Shown: one piece after another, positions 42,203 to 50,578 of the stretch | Numbering within the stretch: position 1 is the first letter of the stretch | Layout: each line of letters starts with the position of its first letter | Assembly (NCBI GenBank): GCA_964389365.1 | Contig: CAYMDO010000006.1 | Span: 1 to 64,000, forward strand | Direction: 5' to 3' | Source: UBA993 sp964389365 | GTDB lineage: Bacteria; Bacillota; Dethiobacteria; DTU022 | DNA length: 64,000 nt | Program-made: the position numbers and the translations under genes | The notes under the pieces: model-generated | Told to the model about the DNA's origin: nothing | What the model saw: only the letters and a program-made list of their open reading frames with translations | Database searches by the model: none

Positions 42203-43846
42203 CTAATATTCGAAACTGCGCGCTATTGGCATACGCCTTCCGCAGTTGAAACCGCGCGTAGTGATCCGCAGCCCCGGCGCTGCCTGGCGCCTTTTAAATT
42301 CAGCCCGGTCTGCCAATTTTACTATTGCGGCAACGATCTCTTTTTCGTATCCCCTGTCACAGATCTCAGCGATCGAAAGGTTCTCTTCGCTGTAAAGCTT
42401 AATTACTGGGTCGAGCAGGGAATAGGGCGGCAGGGAATCCCCGTCTTTCTGGCCCGGGCGCAGTTCAGCAGACGGCGCTTTGTCAATGGTACTGCGGGGG
42501 ATAATCTCTATCCCGCTGGCTTGGTTAACGTGATTGGCTAATTCGTAGACCATCGTTTTCGGCAGGTCGGCGATAACCGCCAACCCGCCGGCCATATCAC
42601 CGTAGAGGGTGCAGTAGCCGACAGCCAGTTCCGACTTGTTGCCGGTAGCGAGGGCCAGGTAGCCTTCCCTGTTGGAGGTATGCATCACCAGGCTGCCGCG
42701 GATTCTGGCCTGCAGGTTTTCTTCAGCCAGATCCAGCCCCGCTTTTCCGTTTTCATTGAGCAGCCCTAAATATGCGTCGAAGGGCCCGTTTATTGCAATG
42801 ACCCGCTTTTCCATCCCCAGGTTTTCGGCCAGTTCCAACGCATCTTTTACGCTGTGGTCAGGGGAATAGGGTGATGGCATAATCAAGCCCAGAACATTTC
42901 CGGCCCCGAGGGCTTTAACTGCGAGAACGGCTACCAGCGCTGAATCAACCCCGCCGCTTAGCCCTAACACAGCCTTGCTGAAACCGGTTTTGGCCGCGTA
43001 ATCGCGCAGGCCGAGGGTAAGCGCCTGCAAAACTGCAGCGGTGTCTTCTTCAAGCGGAGGGCAAGCCTCCACCGCGGGTTTAAACAGGGCTTCACTATCG
43101 ATATCGAAAAAATCTTCACCGAAAGCTGTTGCCCGGTAGAGCAGCTCGCCTGAGTTATTATATACAAGGCTGGAGCCTTCGAAAATTAGTTCATCGTTTC
43201 CGCCCACCTGGTTGACATATATAATCCCGGCACAGTATTTGCGCGCCAGGGAGGCTAAAAGATCTTCGCGGAGTGCTTGTTTGCCCAGGTGGTACGGGGA
43301 GGCGGATATATTGATCAGAAGGCGGCCCCCGCCTGCAAAAAGCCCTGCCAGCGGCTCAGAGCTGCCGGGGGGGATTTCAGTATAACCGCCGTTGTTCCAA
43401 ATATCTTCGCCGACAGTAATAGCGGCCTGCAGGCCGCCGACAATTTCAACATACAGTTTTGGCGCGGGACTGTAATAACGTTTTTCATTAAAATAACCGT
43501 AATTTGTCGGCAAAGGCTTCCGGTGTGCTGTTTTTATCCTCCCCTCTTCCAGGAATAATGCAGAATTGTAGAGCCCGCCATTTTGGCAATGAGAGGAGCC
43601 GATAACCAAAGCCGGGCCATTTAATGTAAGCGGTAAAAGCTCACTTTCGAGCAGTTCCCTTTCCCTTTCAACAAAGCTGCTGTAGAGCAGAAGATCTTTG
43701 GGAGGGTAGCCGCTTAAGACAAGTTCGCTGAATATTACCAACCCGGTTCCGCTGTCGGTCGCGCGTAATATATAATCCTTCACTTTGGCTGTATTCTTGC
43801 TCAGTGCCCCAACGGTCTGGTTCAGCTGCGCTACTGCAATCCGCAT
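42203..43846 (-). CDS. nadE: NAD+ synthetase with glutaminase domain lacking its catalytic Cys
   Basis: Two-domain NAD synthetase of 547 residues. The N-terminal nitrilase-fold glutaminase domain (1-~265) normally makes ammonia with a Glu-Lys-Cys triad. Here Glu41 (SELVLSGYPP) and Lys110 (HRKPLPTNYGYFNEKRYY) are present. The nucleophile position, usually VCED or ICED, reads VGEDIW with Gly146 (codon GGC at 43409-43411). The C-terminal synthetase domain has an intact PP-loop LSGGVDSALVAV and the TGNKSELAVGYCTLYGDMAGG motif. By family knowledge it should make NAD from deamido-NAD, ATP and free ammonia but not from glutamine. A promoter and a hairpin lie upstream; mnmG follows. Confidence 0.93.
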   Translation of the reverse strand: MRIAVAQLNQTVGALSKNTAKVKDYILRATDSGTGLVIFSELVLSGYPPKDLLLYSSFVERERELLESELLPLTLNGPALVIGSSHCQNGGLYNSALFLEEGRIKTAHRKPLPTNYGYFNEKRYYSPAPKLYVEIVGGLQAAITVGEDIWNNGGYTEIPPGSSEPLAGLFAGGGRLLINISASPYHLGKQALREDLLASLARKYCAGIIYVNQVGGNDELIFEGSSLVYNNSGELLYRATAFGEDFFDIDSEALFKPAVEACPPLEEDTAAVLQALTLGLRDYAAKTGFSKAVLGLSGGVDSALVAVLAVKALGAGNVLGLIMPSPYSPDHSVKDALELAENLGMEKRVIAINGPFDAYLGLLNENGKAGLDLAEENLQARIRGSLVMHTSNREGYLALATGNKSELAVGYCTLYGDMAGGLAVIADLPKTMVYELANHVNQASGIEIIPRSTIDKAPSAELRPGQKDGDSLPPYSLLDPVIKLYSEENLSIAEICDRGYEKEIVAAIVKLADRAEFKRRQAAPGLRITTRGFNCGRRMPIARSFEY

Positions 43847-43866
43847 TTCAGCACCTCTTGTTAACT

Positions 43867-43898
43867 AAAAAGCCCACGGGAAAGCGACTTTCCCCGTG
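43867..43898 (-). terminator. Intrinsic terminator-like hairpin in the nadE leader
   Basis: A ten-base-pair stem with one bulge (43875-43884 with 43888-43898, CGA loop) is followed on the minus strand by GGC and five T. It sits between the predicted nadE promoter and the nadE start, about 20 bases before the ATG. A second ACGGGAAA segment (minus strand, near 43905-43912) could compete for the same partner. It may be an attenuator. It could also end plus-strand transcripts, since T runs follow at 43903-43907. Confidence 0.5.
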
Positions 43899-43936
43899 AG
43901 CGTTTTTCCCGTTTTTTGATGTATTGTTCTGGCTGA

Positions 43937-43965
43937 ATTATATTAAAGGGTTACAATAAAGTCAA
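43937..43965 (-). promoter_or_regulatory. Promoter of nadE-mnmG
   Basis: Minus-strand -35 TTGACT (43965-43960), 17-base spacer and perfect -10 TATAAT (43942-43937). It implies a leader of about 85 bases that includes the terminator-like hairpin at 43867-43898. Confidence 0.7.
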
Positions 43966-44080
43966 TAGCGGAGGCTTTTTAGCTGTATCTGTCCTGCCGG
44001 CTGCTCCTTGCTTATACAGCCGGGGGCTTTTATAATCTCAGGTAGAGGGTTTTAAAATCTTAACCAGCGGGGGTGCAACC

Positions 44081-44290
44081 ATGCTCGAAGTTTATGTTAA
44101 AGACGGCTGTCCTTACTGCGAAAAACAGCTGGATATTTTTAAAAAGAAAGGCCTTGAATATAAACTCTATAATATAAGCGTTGACCGGGAGGCTCACGAC
44201 AGGGTGCGCGACCTTTTTAAAGCGGATAAAGTGCCGGTGGTTGTAGAAGACGGCATAGTCACAAATATCGGGTTTGGCGGGGGCGGCTGA
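44081..44290 (+). CDS. Glutaredoxin-like protein, UXX-star type (Cys form)
   Basis: Small thiol-disulfide oxidoreductase of 69 residues. The redox motif is CPYC at residues 10-13, then a KVPVVVEDG segment holding the cis-Pro. The ending TNIGFGGGG resembles the UXX-star family, some members of which carry selenocysteine at the first redox position. Here it is an ordinary TGT Cys. It lies alone between two minus-strand genes. GCGGGGGTG is upstream of the ATG. Plain NrdH/glutaredoxin is the alternative. Confidence 0.78.
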   Translation: MLEVYVKDGCPYCEKQLDIFKKKGLEYKLYNISVDREAHDRVRDLFKADKVPVVVEDGIVTNIGFGGGG

Positions 44291-44320
44291 AAAATCTGAT
44301 AATGGTTGCCGGTGGCAACC

Positions 44321-45238
44321 CTATCGCGGATCGAGGTGGACAACCGCATCGCAGTAAAAGCTGCTGCTGATCCGGTTTTCGACCCTGTTTGCAATAATAT
44401 GCGCCTCATCAAGGCTGAGACGGCCATTGACGCCAATGTGCATAGTTACCACTTTCCATGAACCGTAGTCGTGGATTTCCAGATCGTGGGTATCGATTAC
44501 ACCTTCAACATCCATGGCGCACCTGGTCACTCCGCTTCTCAGGTCTGCTTCCGGAGCTTTGCCGAGGAGGCTGCTGCAAGACTGCATAGCTATCTTGATG
44601 CCTGCATAAATAATGAACAGCGCCACACCGAAGCCGAGGTAGGCGTCCAGGGTTTTTACCCCAAAATAGCCGCCAACCAGAGCGGCTAAGACTAAAACTG
44701 ACGACAGTGAATCACTGCGGTGATGCCAGGCATCACCCGCAAGCGCATCAGAGTTAATCATTTTGCCGAGCAGGTCAGAAAAGTGGTACATAAATTCCTT
44801 TGCCATAATTGAAGCAACGACCACTGCTATGGCCGCTATGCTCGGCCGGGCATAAATGCCTTCAGCCAGGCGGTGATAAGAGTTGTAAATGAAAGCGATT
44901 CCTGCGCCGATCAGCATTATGGCAATCAGCAGCGCGGCCAGGTATTCGACGCGTCCGTGACCGTGTGGATGCTCTTGATCGGGTTTGCGCCGGGCGAGCG
45001 AAAAACCGGCCAGGACGACCATCGACGATAAAATATCCGATGCGCTGTGCACTGCGTCGGCAATCAGGGCAATGCTGTTCGTGTGCAACCCGAAAGCAGC
45101 TTTTACCAGGGCAATCAGCGTATTACCAATGATGCTCAGCCAGCTCTCGATCAGGCCAACCCGGTAGCGTTCTTCAGGTTTGCGCAAATCTTTTTCGGCA
45201 GTCAGTATCACTGCCAGTTTTTCGGCCAGTATTCTCAA
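44321..45238 (-). CDS. Cation diffusion facilitator metal exporter
   Basis: CDF-family proton/metal antiporter of 305 residues with six transmembrane helices and a cytoplasmic C-terminal domain. The metal site in helix 2 is DAVHSASD and in helix 5 DAWHHRSD, with the His-rich EHPHGHGRVEY between helices 2 and 3. The HxxxD-type second site resembles Zn/Cd or Fe/Mn transporters; the exact metal is not resolved. The C-terminal domain has HDLEIHDYG and TMHIGVNG. The start is TTG 45238 preceded by AAGGGCGGG, with a good promoter upstream. Confidence 0.9.
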   Translation of the reverse strand: MRILAEKLAVILTAEKDLRKPEERYRVGLIESWLSIIGNTLIALVKAAFGLHTNSIALIADAVHSASDILSSMVVLAGFSLARRKPDQEHPHGHGRVEYLAALLIAIMLIGAGIAFIYNSYHRLAEGIYARPSIAAIAVVVASIMAKEFMYHFSDLLGKMINSDALAGDAWHHRSDSLSSVLVLAALVGGYFGVKTLDAYLGFGVALFIIYAGIKIAMQSCSSLLGKAPEADLRSGVTRCAMDVEGVIDTHDLEIHDYGSWKVVTMHIGVNGRLSLDEAHIIANRVENRISSSFYCDAVVHLDPR

Positions 45239-45267
45239 CAGGACCCGCCCTTATAAGAATTTACTCA

Positions 45268-45297
45268 ATTATAACATAGCGGCAACAGATCTCTCAA
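45268..45297 (-). promoter_or_regulatory. Promoter of the CDF exporter gene
   Basis: Minus-strand -35 TTGAGA (45297-45292), 18-base spacer and perfect -10 TATAAT (45273-45268), about 30 bases before the TTG start. Confidence 0.6.
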
Positions 45298-45458
45298 ATC
45301 TCAGTTAATTTTAATACATAGGTGAGCGAAGCTGCTGCCACGGCGCATGATGTTTTATCATTTCCCGCAGGGGGAGGGAATCGCGGCGCCCGTGTAGAAA
45401 TTAGCCTCAGGTAAAAGGTTGCTTAAAGCATCTACAGAGCAAGGGGGTGTGGTTATCA

Positions 45459-46331
45459 TTGCAGGTTAAAAAAGCGGTTATCCCGGCTGCCGGCATGGGA
45501 ACCAGGTTTTTACCGGCTACCAAAGTTCAGCCGAAAGAGATGCTGCCGATAGTTGATGTCCCGGCTATCCAGTATGTGGTTGAAGAAGCAGTGAATGCCG
45601 GTATCACCGAAATTCTGATTATTACCGGGCGCAGCAAACGGGCCATCGAGGATCATTTTGACAAAAGCATTGAGCTGGAGAACCTGCTTGAAGAAAAAGG
45701 GAAAAGCAATGAACTTGCCGAGATGCAGAGAATCAGTAACCTGGCTGATATTTTTTATGTCCGGCAAAAAGAAGCGCTTGGCCTCGGGCATGCGGTAGCC
45801 TGCGCCCGCAGCTTCGTGGGCAATGAGCCTTTTGCAGTTTTGCTCGGCGATGATATTGTGCACGCCACAGTGCCGGTTATCGGCCAGCTGGCCGATATCT
45901 ATAACCGCAAAAGCGGGACGGTACTCGGTTGCCAGAGAGTTGGACTTGACAACATCCGGAAATATGGAGCGGTGGATGCCGATGACTATGGCGAAAAAGT
46001 CGTGCGGGTGCGCAGCCTGGTTGAAAAACCGGAACCGTCAGAGGCAAAATCTGATTTAGCGGTCCTGGGCCGTTATATTATTGACCCGGCGATATTCGAG
46101 GTTTTGGCCGTAACCCCGCCGGGCGCGGGAGGTGAATTGCAGCTGACCGATGCCCTGAACCTGCTGGCTCAGCAGCAGCCCGTCTGGGCTTACAGTTTTG
46201 AAGGGCGGCGTTACGATGTCGGAGACCGGCTTGGTTACATCGAAGCGACACTGGAATATGCCCTGCGCAGGGATGATCTTGCTCCCCGGCTGAAAGCTTA
46301 TCTGAAAACCCTGACCGATCAGGTTGGATAG
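45459..46331 (+). CDS. galU: UTP-glucose-1-phosphate uridylyltransferase
   Basis: Nucleotidyltransferase of 290 residues making UDP-glucose for cell-envelope glycans. It opens VKKAVIPAAGMGTRFLPATK, followed by QPKEMLPIVDVPAIQYVVEEA, VRQKEALGLGHAV, LLGDDI and GRYIIDP, all GalU hallmarks. The frame is open to a GTG at 45447, but AAGGGGGTG lies there and the TTG at 45459 has proper spacing and gives the family's usual N-terminus. The amidase gene follows 21 bases later and may be co-transcribed. Confidence 0.94.
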   Translation: MQVKKAVIPAAGMGTRFLPATKVQPKEMLPIVDVPAIQYVVEEAVNAGITEILIITGRSKRAIEDHFDKSIELENLLEEKGKSNELAEMQRISNLADIFYVRQKEALGLGHAVACARSFVGNEPFAVLLGDDIVHATVPVIGQLADIYNRKSGTVLGCQRVGLDNIRKYGAVDADDYGEKVVRVRSLVEKPEPSEAKSDLAVLGRYIIDPAIFEVLAVTPPGAGGELQLTDALNLLAQQQPVWAYSFEGRRYDVGDRLGYIEATLEYALRRDDLAPRLKAYLKTLTDQVG

Positions 46332-46352
46332 TTTGGAAAGGAGGACTCCCTA

Positions 46353-47666
46353 ATGTATCTTCGCCCTGCCCCCCTGGCCCCGCTGGCTGCAGGCTTAAGA
46401 AGCGGCGCGCTAAGCCTGAAAAAATATTTAAATGATCTCCTCGCTAGAATTGATGAGACAGATCAAAAAATCGAAGCATTTATCCCGGAGCAGGATCGCC
46501 GCGGTCGCCTACTGGCTGAAGCCGACCTGCTCCTGGCTACTTTTCCCGAATCACGAAGGAGGCCGCCCCTGTTCGGGGTACCGGTTGGGGTCAAGGATAT
46601 TTACCATGTCGGTGGATTCCCAACCCGTGCCGGTTCCAGGCTTGACCCGGGCTTGTTAGCCGGGCCTGAGGCGGAATCGGTGCTGTTATTGCGCCAGGCG
46701 GGGGCATTGATCCTCGGTAAGACCGTAACTACCGAATTTGCCTATTTCGAACCCGGCCCGACCCGCAACCCCCACAACTTAGGGCACACTCCCGGGGGTT
46801 CAAGCAGCGGTTCCGCTGCAGCGGTTGCCGCAGGGCTATGCCCGCTCGCCCTCGGAACCCAGACTATCGGTTCAATCAACAGGCCTGCCGCTTTCTGCGG
46901 GGTGATCGGTTTTAAGCCGAGTTACGGCAGGGTTCCAGCTGCGGGGGTTATACATTTTTCACGTTCAGCCGATCATGCAGGCTGTTTTACGCAGGATATC
47001 CCGGGGATGCTTCTGGCTGCCGCAGTTCTCTGCTATAACTGGAAGGAAATCAGCGTCAATTACCTTCCGGTGCTCGGTGTTCCCAAAGGAAAGTACCTCG
47101 GGCAAACTGAACCGGAAGCTTTGTCATGCTTCTACAAGCAGCTTGATCAGCTGCAGGGCAGCGGTTACAAGGTTAAGGAAGTTTTGGCCCTGGATGACAT
47201 AGATAATATTGCCTCCTGGCACCGCAAGCTGGTTGCAGCAGAAATGGCGATGGAACACCGTGATTTATTCGCCGGCAATGCCGCGCTGTACCGCCCGGGG
47301 ACAGCAGAAATCATCAGGGAAGGACAGGCGGTTTCGAAAGCTGACCTGATAGAAGCACGGCGCATGCAAAAGGTTTTGAGGGACACGCTGGAGATAAAAA
47401 TGCGCGATGCAAAAATTGATCTCTGGGTAACCCCGTCGGCGATCGGTGCTGCTCCGGAGGGGATTGGTGCCACCGGAAACCCGGCCATGAACCTGCCCTG
47501 GACAAACAGCGGGCTCCCGACAATATCGGTACCTTCCGGCAGAGCCGGTAACGGGCTGCCTCTCTCCCTTCAGCTGGTTGCCCCGTTTATGGGCGATGAG
47601 CTGCTGATAAATTGGGCAGGCGGTATATCCGGGGTGTTTGGCGCCTACCAGGCTTATAATCAATAA
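46353..47666 (+). CDS. Amidase-signature hydrolase with intact triad
   Basis: Amidase-signature enzyme of 437 residues. The triad is complete: Lys81 in VGVKD, cis-Ser150 in GGSSSGSAAA, and nucleophile Ser174 in TQTIGSINRPAA (24-residue spacing, as in the family). The C-terminal NPAMNLPWTNSGLP segment resembles the group that includes allophanate hydrolases and general amidases more than GatA. AAAGGAGGA precedes the ATG. Substrate unknown. It matters here because the GatA of this genome has lost the same nucleophile; whether this protein supplies ammonia to anything is open. Confidence 0.85.
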   Translation: MYLRPAPLAPLAAGLRSGALSLKKYLNDLLARIDETDQKIEAFIPEQDRRGRLLAEADLLLATFPESRRRPPLFGVPVGVKDIYHVGGFPTRAGSRLDPGLLAGPEAESVLLLRQAGALILGKTVTTEFAYFEPGPTRNPHNLGHTPGGSSSGSAAAVAAGLCPLALGTQTIGSINRPAAFCGVIGFKPSYGRVPAAGVIHFSRSADHAGCFTQDIPGMLLAAAVLCYNWKEISVNYLPVLGVPKGKYLGQTEPEALSCFYKQLDQLQGSGYKVKEVLALDDIDNIASWHRKLVAAEMAMEHRDLFAGNAALYRPGTAEIIREGQAVSKADLIEARRMQKVLRDTLEIKMRDAKIDLWVTPSAIGAAPEGIGATGNPAMNLPWTNSGLPTISVPSGRAGNGLPLSLQLVAPFMGDELLINWAGGISGVFGAYQAYNQ

Positions 47667-47816
47667 CCCTATCTCCGGGCAGCCGTGAAGCCGCAGATGA
47701 CGTTATCAGTCTGCAGGCATTCCAGGCTGACGCCTTCCGGGAAATTCGGTTAAGGGTTATATTGCTGCAGGAAAGATCGTCGCTATTTAAGGCCACATTA
47801 CGGTTGAGGTGCCAAG

Positions 47817-48491
47817 ATGCAAGAAATATTCAGCCTGCAAAATGTAAAGTACGGTAATATCCTGCAGGTAGATGAGCTGGTAATTCCTGGGGGGGCAATA
47901 TTTACAGTTACCGGAAAAAGCGGCAGCGGTAAAACTACTTTCCTCAGGCTACTTAATAATTTGATCAGCTGCGAGCAGGGCGATATTTATTATCATGGCA
48001 CCAACATCAAAGCCCTTGACCCGGTAACCCTGCGCCGCCGTATAGTGATGGTCCCCCAGGCCCCTTATATCTTTCCCGGGAATATCGAGGATAATATCCG
48101 GCAGGCTTTTTATTACAACCGTAAAGAACCGCCCGGGCAGGACATGATCAGGAAGTTGCTCGTGAGATTTGGCCTGCCCCCGGATCCCCGGCATGATACC
48201 CTTAATTTTTCGGGCGGTGAAAAACAGCGGCTCGCCCTGGCCAGGGCGTTACTGCTTGAACCGGAAACCCTTCTTCTGGATGAACCAACAGCTGCCCTGG
48301 ACGAAGCAAATGCAACCGCAGTTCTAGACTGCCTGACTGAATGGGCAAGTGAAGCAGGCAGGTCATTGGTGATGGTTTCCCATGCGTTATATTTGGTTGA
48401 GGCCAGGAGCGGCACGGTAATTATACTGGAAGGCGGTAAAGTCGGTAAGATTTGGAAACCTGCTGTGAAAGGAAATGATCTTTATGCCTGA
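47817..48491 (+). CDS. ABC ATPase, FetA/YbbL-like
   Basis: ATP-binding subunit of 224 residues: Walker A GKSGSGKT, Q-loop MVPQAPYIF, signature NFSGGEKQRLALA, Walker B LLLDEPTAALDE, and switch His in VSHAL. It overlaps the permease gene downstream by eight bases. The permease is of the UPF0014 (FetB) family, which identifies the pair as FetAB-like. In E. coli FetAB exports iron and protects from oxidative stress. The exported metal here is inferred only from the family. Confidence 0.85.
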   Translation: MQEIFSLQNVKYGNILQVDELVIPGGAIFTVTGKSGSGKTTFLRLLNNLISCEQGDIYYHGTNIKALDPVTLRRRIVMVPQAPYIFPGNIEDNIRQAFYYNRKEPPGQDMIRKLLVRFGLPPDPRHDTLNFSGGEKQRLALARALLLEPETLLLDEPTAALDEANATAVLDCLTEWASEAGRSLVMVSHALYLVEARSGTVIILEGGKVGKIWKPAVKGNDLYA

Positions 48492-49272
48492 ACAGCTTAC
48501 AATCGAAATGTGGCGCCTGGTTGCTTCATATCTTTTTCTTGTCCTGTTGGTTGTTATGTCCTTCCTGCTCCGTCTCAGGCGCAGTAAAAACTACATCATC
48601 GCCACAGCCCGGATGACCGTCCAGCTGGTGCTCGCCGGTTATCTTCTTGACCTGGTTTTCGGGCAGCGCAACCCCCTTGTGACCGTGCTGATTTTTCTTG
48701 TTATGCAGGGCTTCGCAATTTTTACGATTATCAGCCATTCAAAAGGGGAAATTTCTCAACAGCTGAAAAGGGTGGTAGTTATCTCGATTTTTCTCGGCAC
48801 CTCGGTGCCGCTTGCTTATTTTATGCTGGTTGTTATTGCCGCCAACCCCTGGTATGAGCCGCGCTACTTTATACCGATTGCCGGGATGACAGTCGGTAAT
48901 TCCATGACCGGTATTACACTGGGGGTGGAGAGACTGATTCAGGGTTTTAAAAGCGGCCGGGCAAGGATTGAGGAAGCGCTGATGCTTGGCGCATCCCCAC
49001 AGATGGCAGTCAGGGATCTCCTGGGTGAAACTTTCAGTGCGGCAATCATCCCGACGATCAATTCAATGCTCGGGATGGGCCTTGTTTTCATCCCCGGAAT
49101 GATGACCGGGCAGATTCTGGCCGGCTCCACGGCCATCGAGGCCATTAAGTATCAAATTGTAATCATGATGGGGATTACAGGCAGCGTGTCGCTGGCTGTC
49201 TTTCTGGTAATCCATCTTGGCTGCCGCACCTTTTTTAATGACCGGGCCCAGCTGGTAAACCTGCAGCGCTAA
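48484..49272 (+). CDS. UPF0014 membrane permease, FetB/YbbM-like
   Basis: Permease of 262 residues with about seven transmembrane helices. The conserved UPF0014 block PIAGMTVGNSMTGITLG, the EALMLGASPQMAVRDLL coupling segment and FIPGMMTGQILAGSTAIEAIKYQ are all present. ATG 48484 has AAAGGA ten bases upstream and is preferred over 48475. It forms a two-gene exporter with the overlapping ATPase gene. Together with CopA and the CDF protein it adds a third likely metal exporter to the window. Confidence 0.87.
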   Translation: MPEQLTIEMWRLVASYLFLVLLVVMSFLLRLRRSKNYIIATARMTVQLVLAGYLLDLVFGQRNPLVTVLIFLVMQGFAIFTIISHSKGEISQQLKRVVVISIFLGTSVPLAYFMLVVIAANPWYEPRYFIPIAGMTVGNSMTGITLGVERLIQGFKSGRARIEEALMLGASPQMAVRDLLGETFSAAIIPTINSMLGMGLVFIPGMMTGQILAGSTAIEAIKYQIVIMMGITGSVSLAVFLVIHLGCRTFFNDRAQLVNLQR

Positions 49273-49347
49273 CCGTGCCCGCCGGCTGATATTAAATGCG
49301 GGGTTTTCCGTAATACTGAGCATTTCCCGTAACCCCGGCGAATAACC

Positions 49348-50466
49348 CTATTCTTCCCGCAGGACCATTTGCATCTGCATGAAGCGCATCATGTCAGTAC
49401 GGCTGAGCAGGCCGACCAGGTCGCCGTTTTTCATGACCAGTGCCCTGCCGGTATTCTGGGCAGCCATCTTCTCCATTACTTCAGCAGCATCGTTTTCCGG
49501 CTTCAACACCATAACTTCCCTTAACGGGGTAAGGATTCTCGAGACCTTTGTTCGTGGCCAGTCTTCGCGAGGCACTTTTTTCATGCTCTGCAGCGATACC
49601 AGGCCGTGTGTTGTAGACCCGTAAACTACCGGAAAAGCGCCATATTTGTGTTGCAGGAAACATTCGGCCAGATCATCAAGGGTGTCGTCCGGGGAAACAG
49701 CGGCAAGATTTGTGCTCATCAGATCGGCAATTATTATTCCGGAGAATGTTTCTTTAAGGATCAGCTGCGAGTAGCTTGATTGACCGGCCTGATTGATCAT
49801 CCAGCCGAGAAAAATTAACCAGAGCCCCCATAAATCACCCCGGATAAAAATCTGTAAAAACCCCAAGCCCATAGCAAGGTAGGACAACAGTGTTCCAAGC
49901 CCGACTGCAATACGCGTGGCTTTAAGCATATTTTTGCCAAACAGCCAGACGATGGCGCGGAAAATTCTGCCGCCGTCAAGGGGAAAGGCCGGAATCAGGT
50001 TAAACAGAGCCATGATCAGGTTCAGGCGGGCAATGAAGTAGAGAGCTTCGCTAACGATCAGGCCCGGGGTTAAAACCAGGTAATAGATGCTGCCAGATAG
50101 CAAAGCGATAATCAGGCTGGTAAGCGGTCCGGCGGCCGTAACCTTCAGCTCGGCAACAGGATCAGCCGGTTCGGCTTCCATTTGCGCTATACCGCCAAAG
50201 ATAAAAAGGGTAATTTTTTTTATCGGGATACCCTCCCTGACTGCTACCAGCGAGTGCCCGAATTCATGCAGTAAAACTGAGGCCAAGAGGACCAACGTGG
50301 TTAATATGCCGGCCGCCCAGTATACAGATGGTTCATAGTTAACGGCAACAGTGGGGAAGTAACCCTGGGCCAGGGTTAAACTGAAGAGAAAAAAGATCAG
50401 CAGCCAGCTAAAATGGATTTCTACCGGAATTCCCCGGGCCACTGCCAGGCGTATTGAGTTGTTCAT
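49348..50466 (-). CDS. M50 site-2-type metalloprotease with CBS pair
   Basis: Intramembrane zinc metalloprotease of 372 residues. The first zinc motif is HEFGH (helix 2), and the second is NLIPAFPLDGGRIFRA with its Asp ligand. About six transmembrane helices are followed by two CBS domains (from about residue 245: IADLMSTNLAAVSPDDTLDDL and VSRILTPLREVMVL). The SpoIVFB/Rip3-like layout suggests regulated cleavage of a membrane-bound substrate, with the CBS domains sensing adenine nucleotides. The substrate is unknown and no sigma/anti-sigma pair is adjacent. Confidence 0.9.
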   Translation of the reverse strand: MNNSIRLAVARGIPVEIHFSWLLIFFLFSLTLAQGYFPTVAVNYEPSVYWAAGILTTLVLLASVLLHEFGHSLVAVREGIPIKKITLFIFGGIAQMEAEPADPVAELKVTAAGPLTSLIIALLSGSIYYLVLTPGLIVSEALYFIARLNLIMALFNLIPAFPLDGGRIFRAIVWLFGKNMLKATRIAVGLGTLLSYLAMGLGFLQIFIRGDLWGLWLIFLGWMINQAGQSSYSQLILKETFSGIIIADLMSTNLAAVSPDDTLDDLAECFLQHKYGAFPVVYGSTTHGLVSLQSMKKVPREDWPRTKVSRILTPLREVMVLKPENDAAEVMEKMAAQNTGRALVMKNGDLVGLLSRTDMMRFMQMQMVLREE

Positions 50467-50578
50467 CGCCTCAGCCTCCCCTGGATCGTTTATTTAGTAT
50501 AATATCATTATTAGTGGCAAAAGAATATTTTCCTGCCCGTATGATCTAGAAAAAGGTTGGTGATTTGAACTGAGAGAT

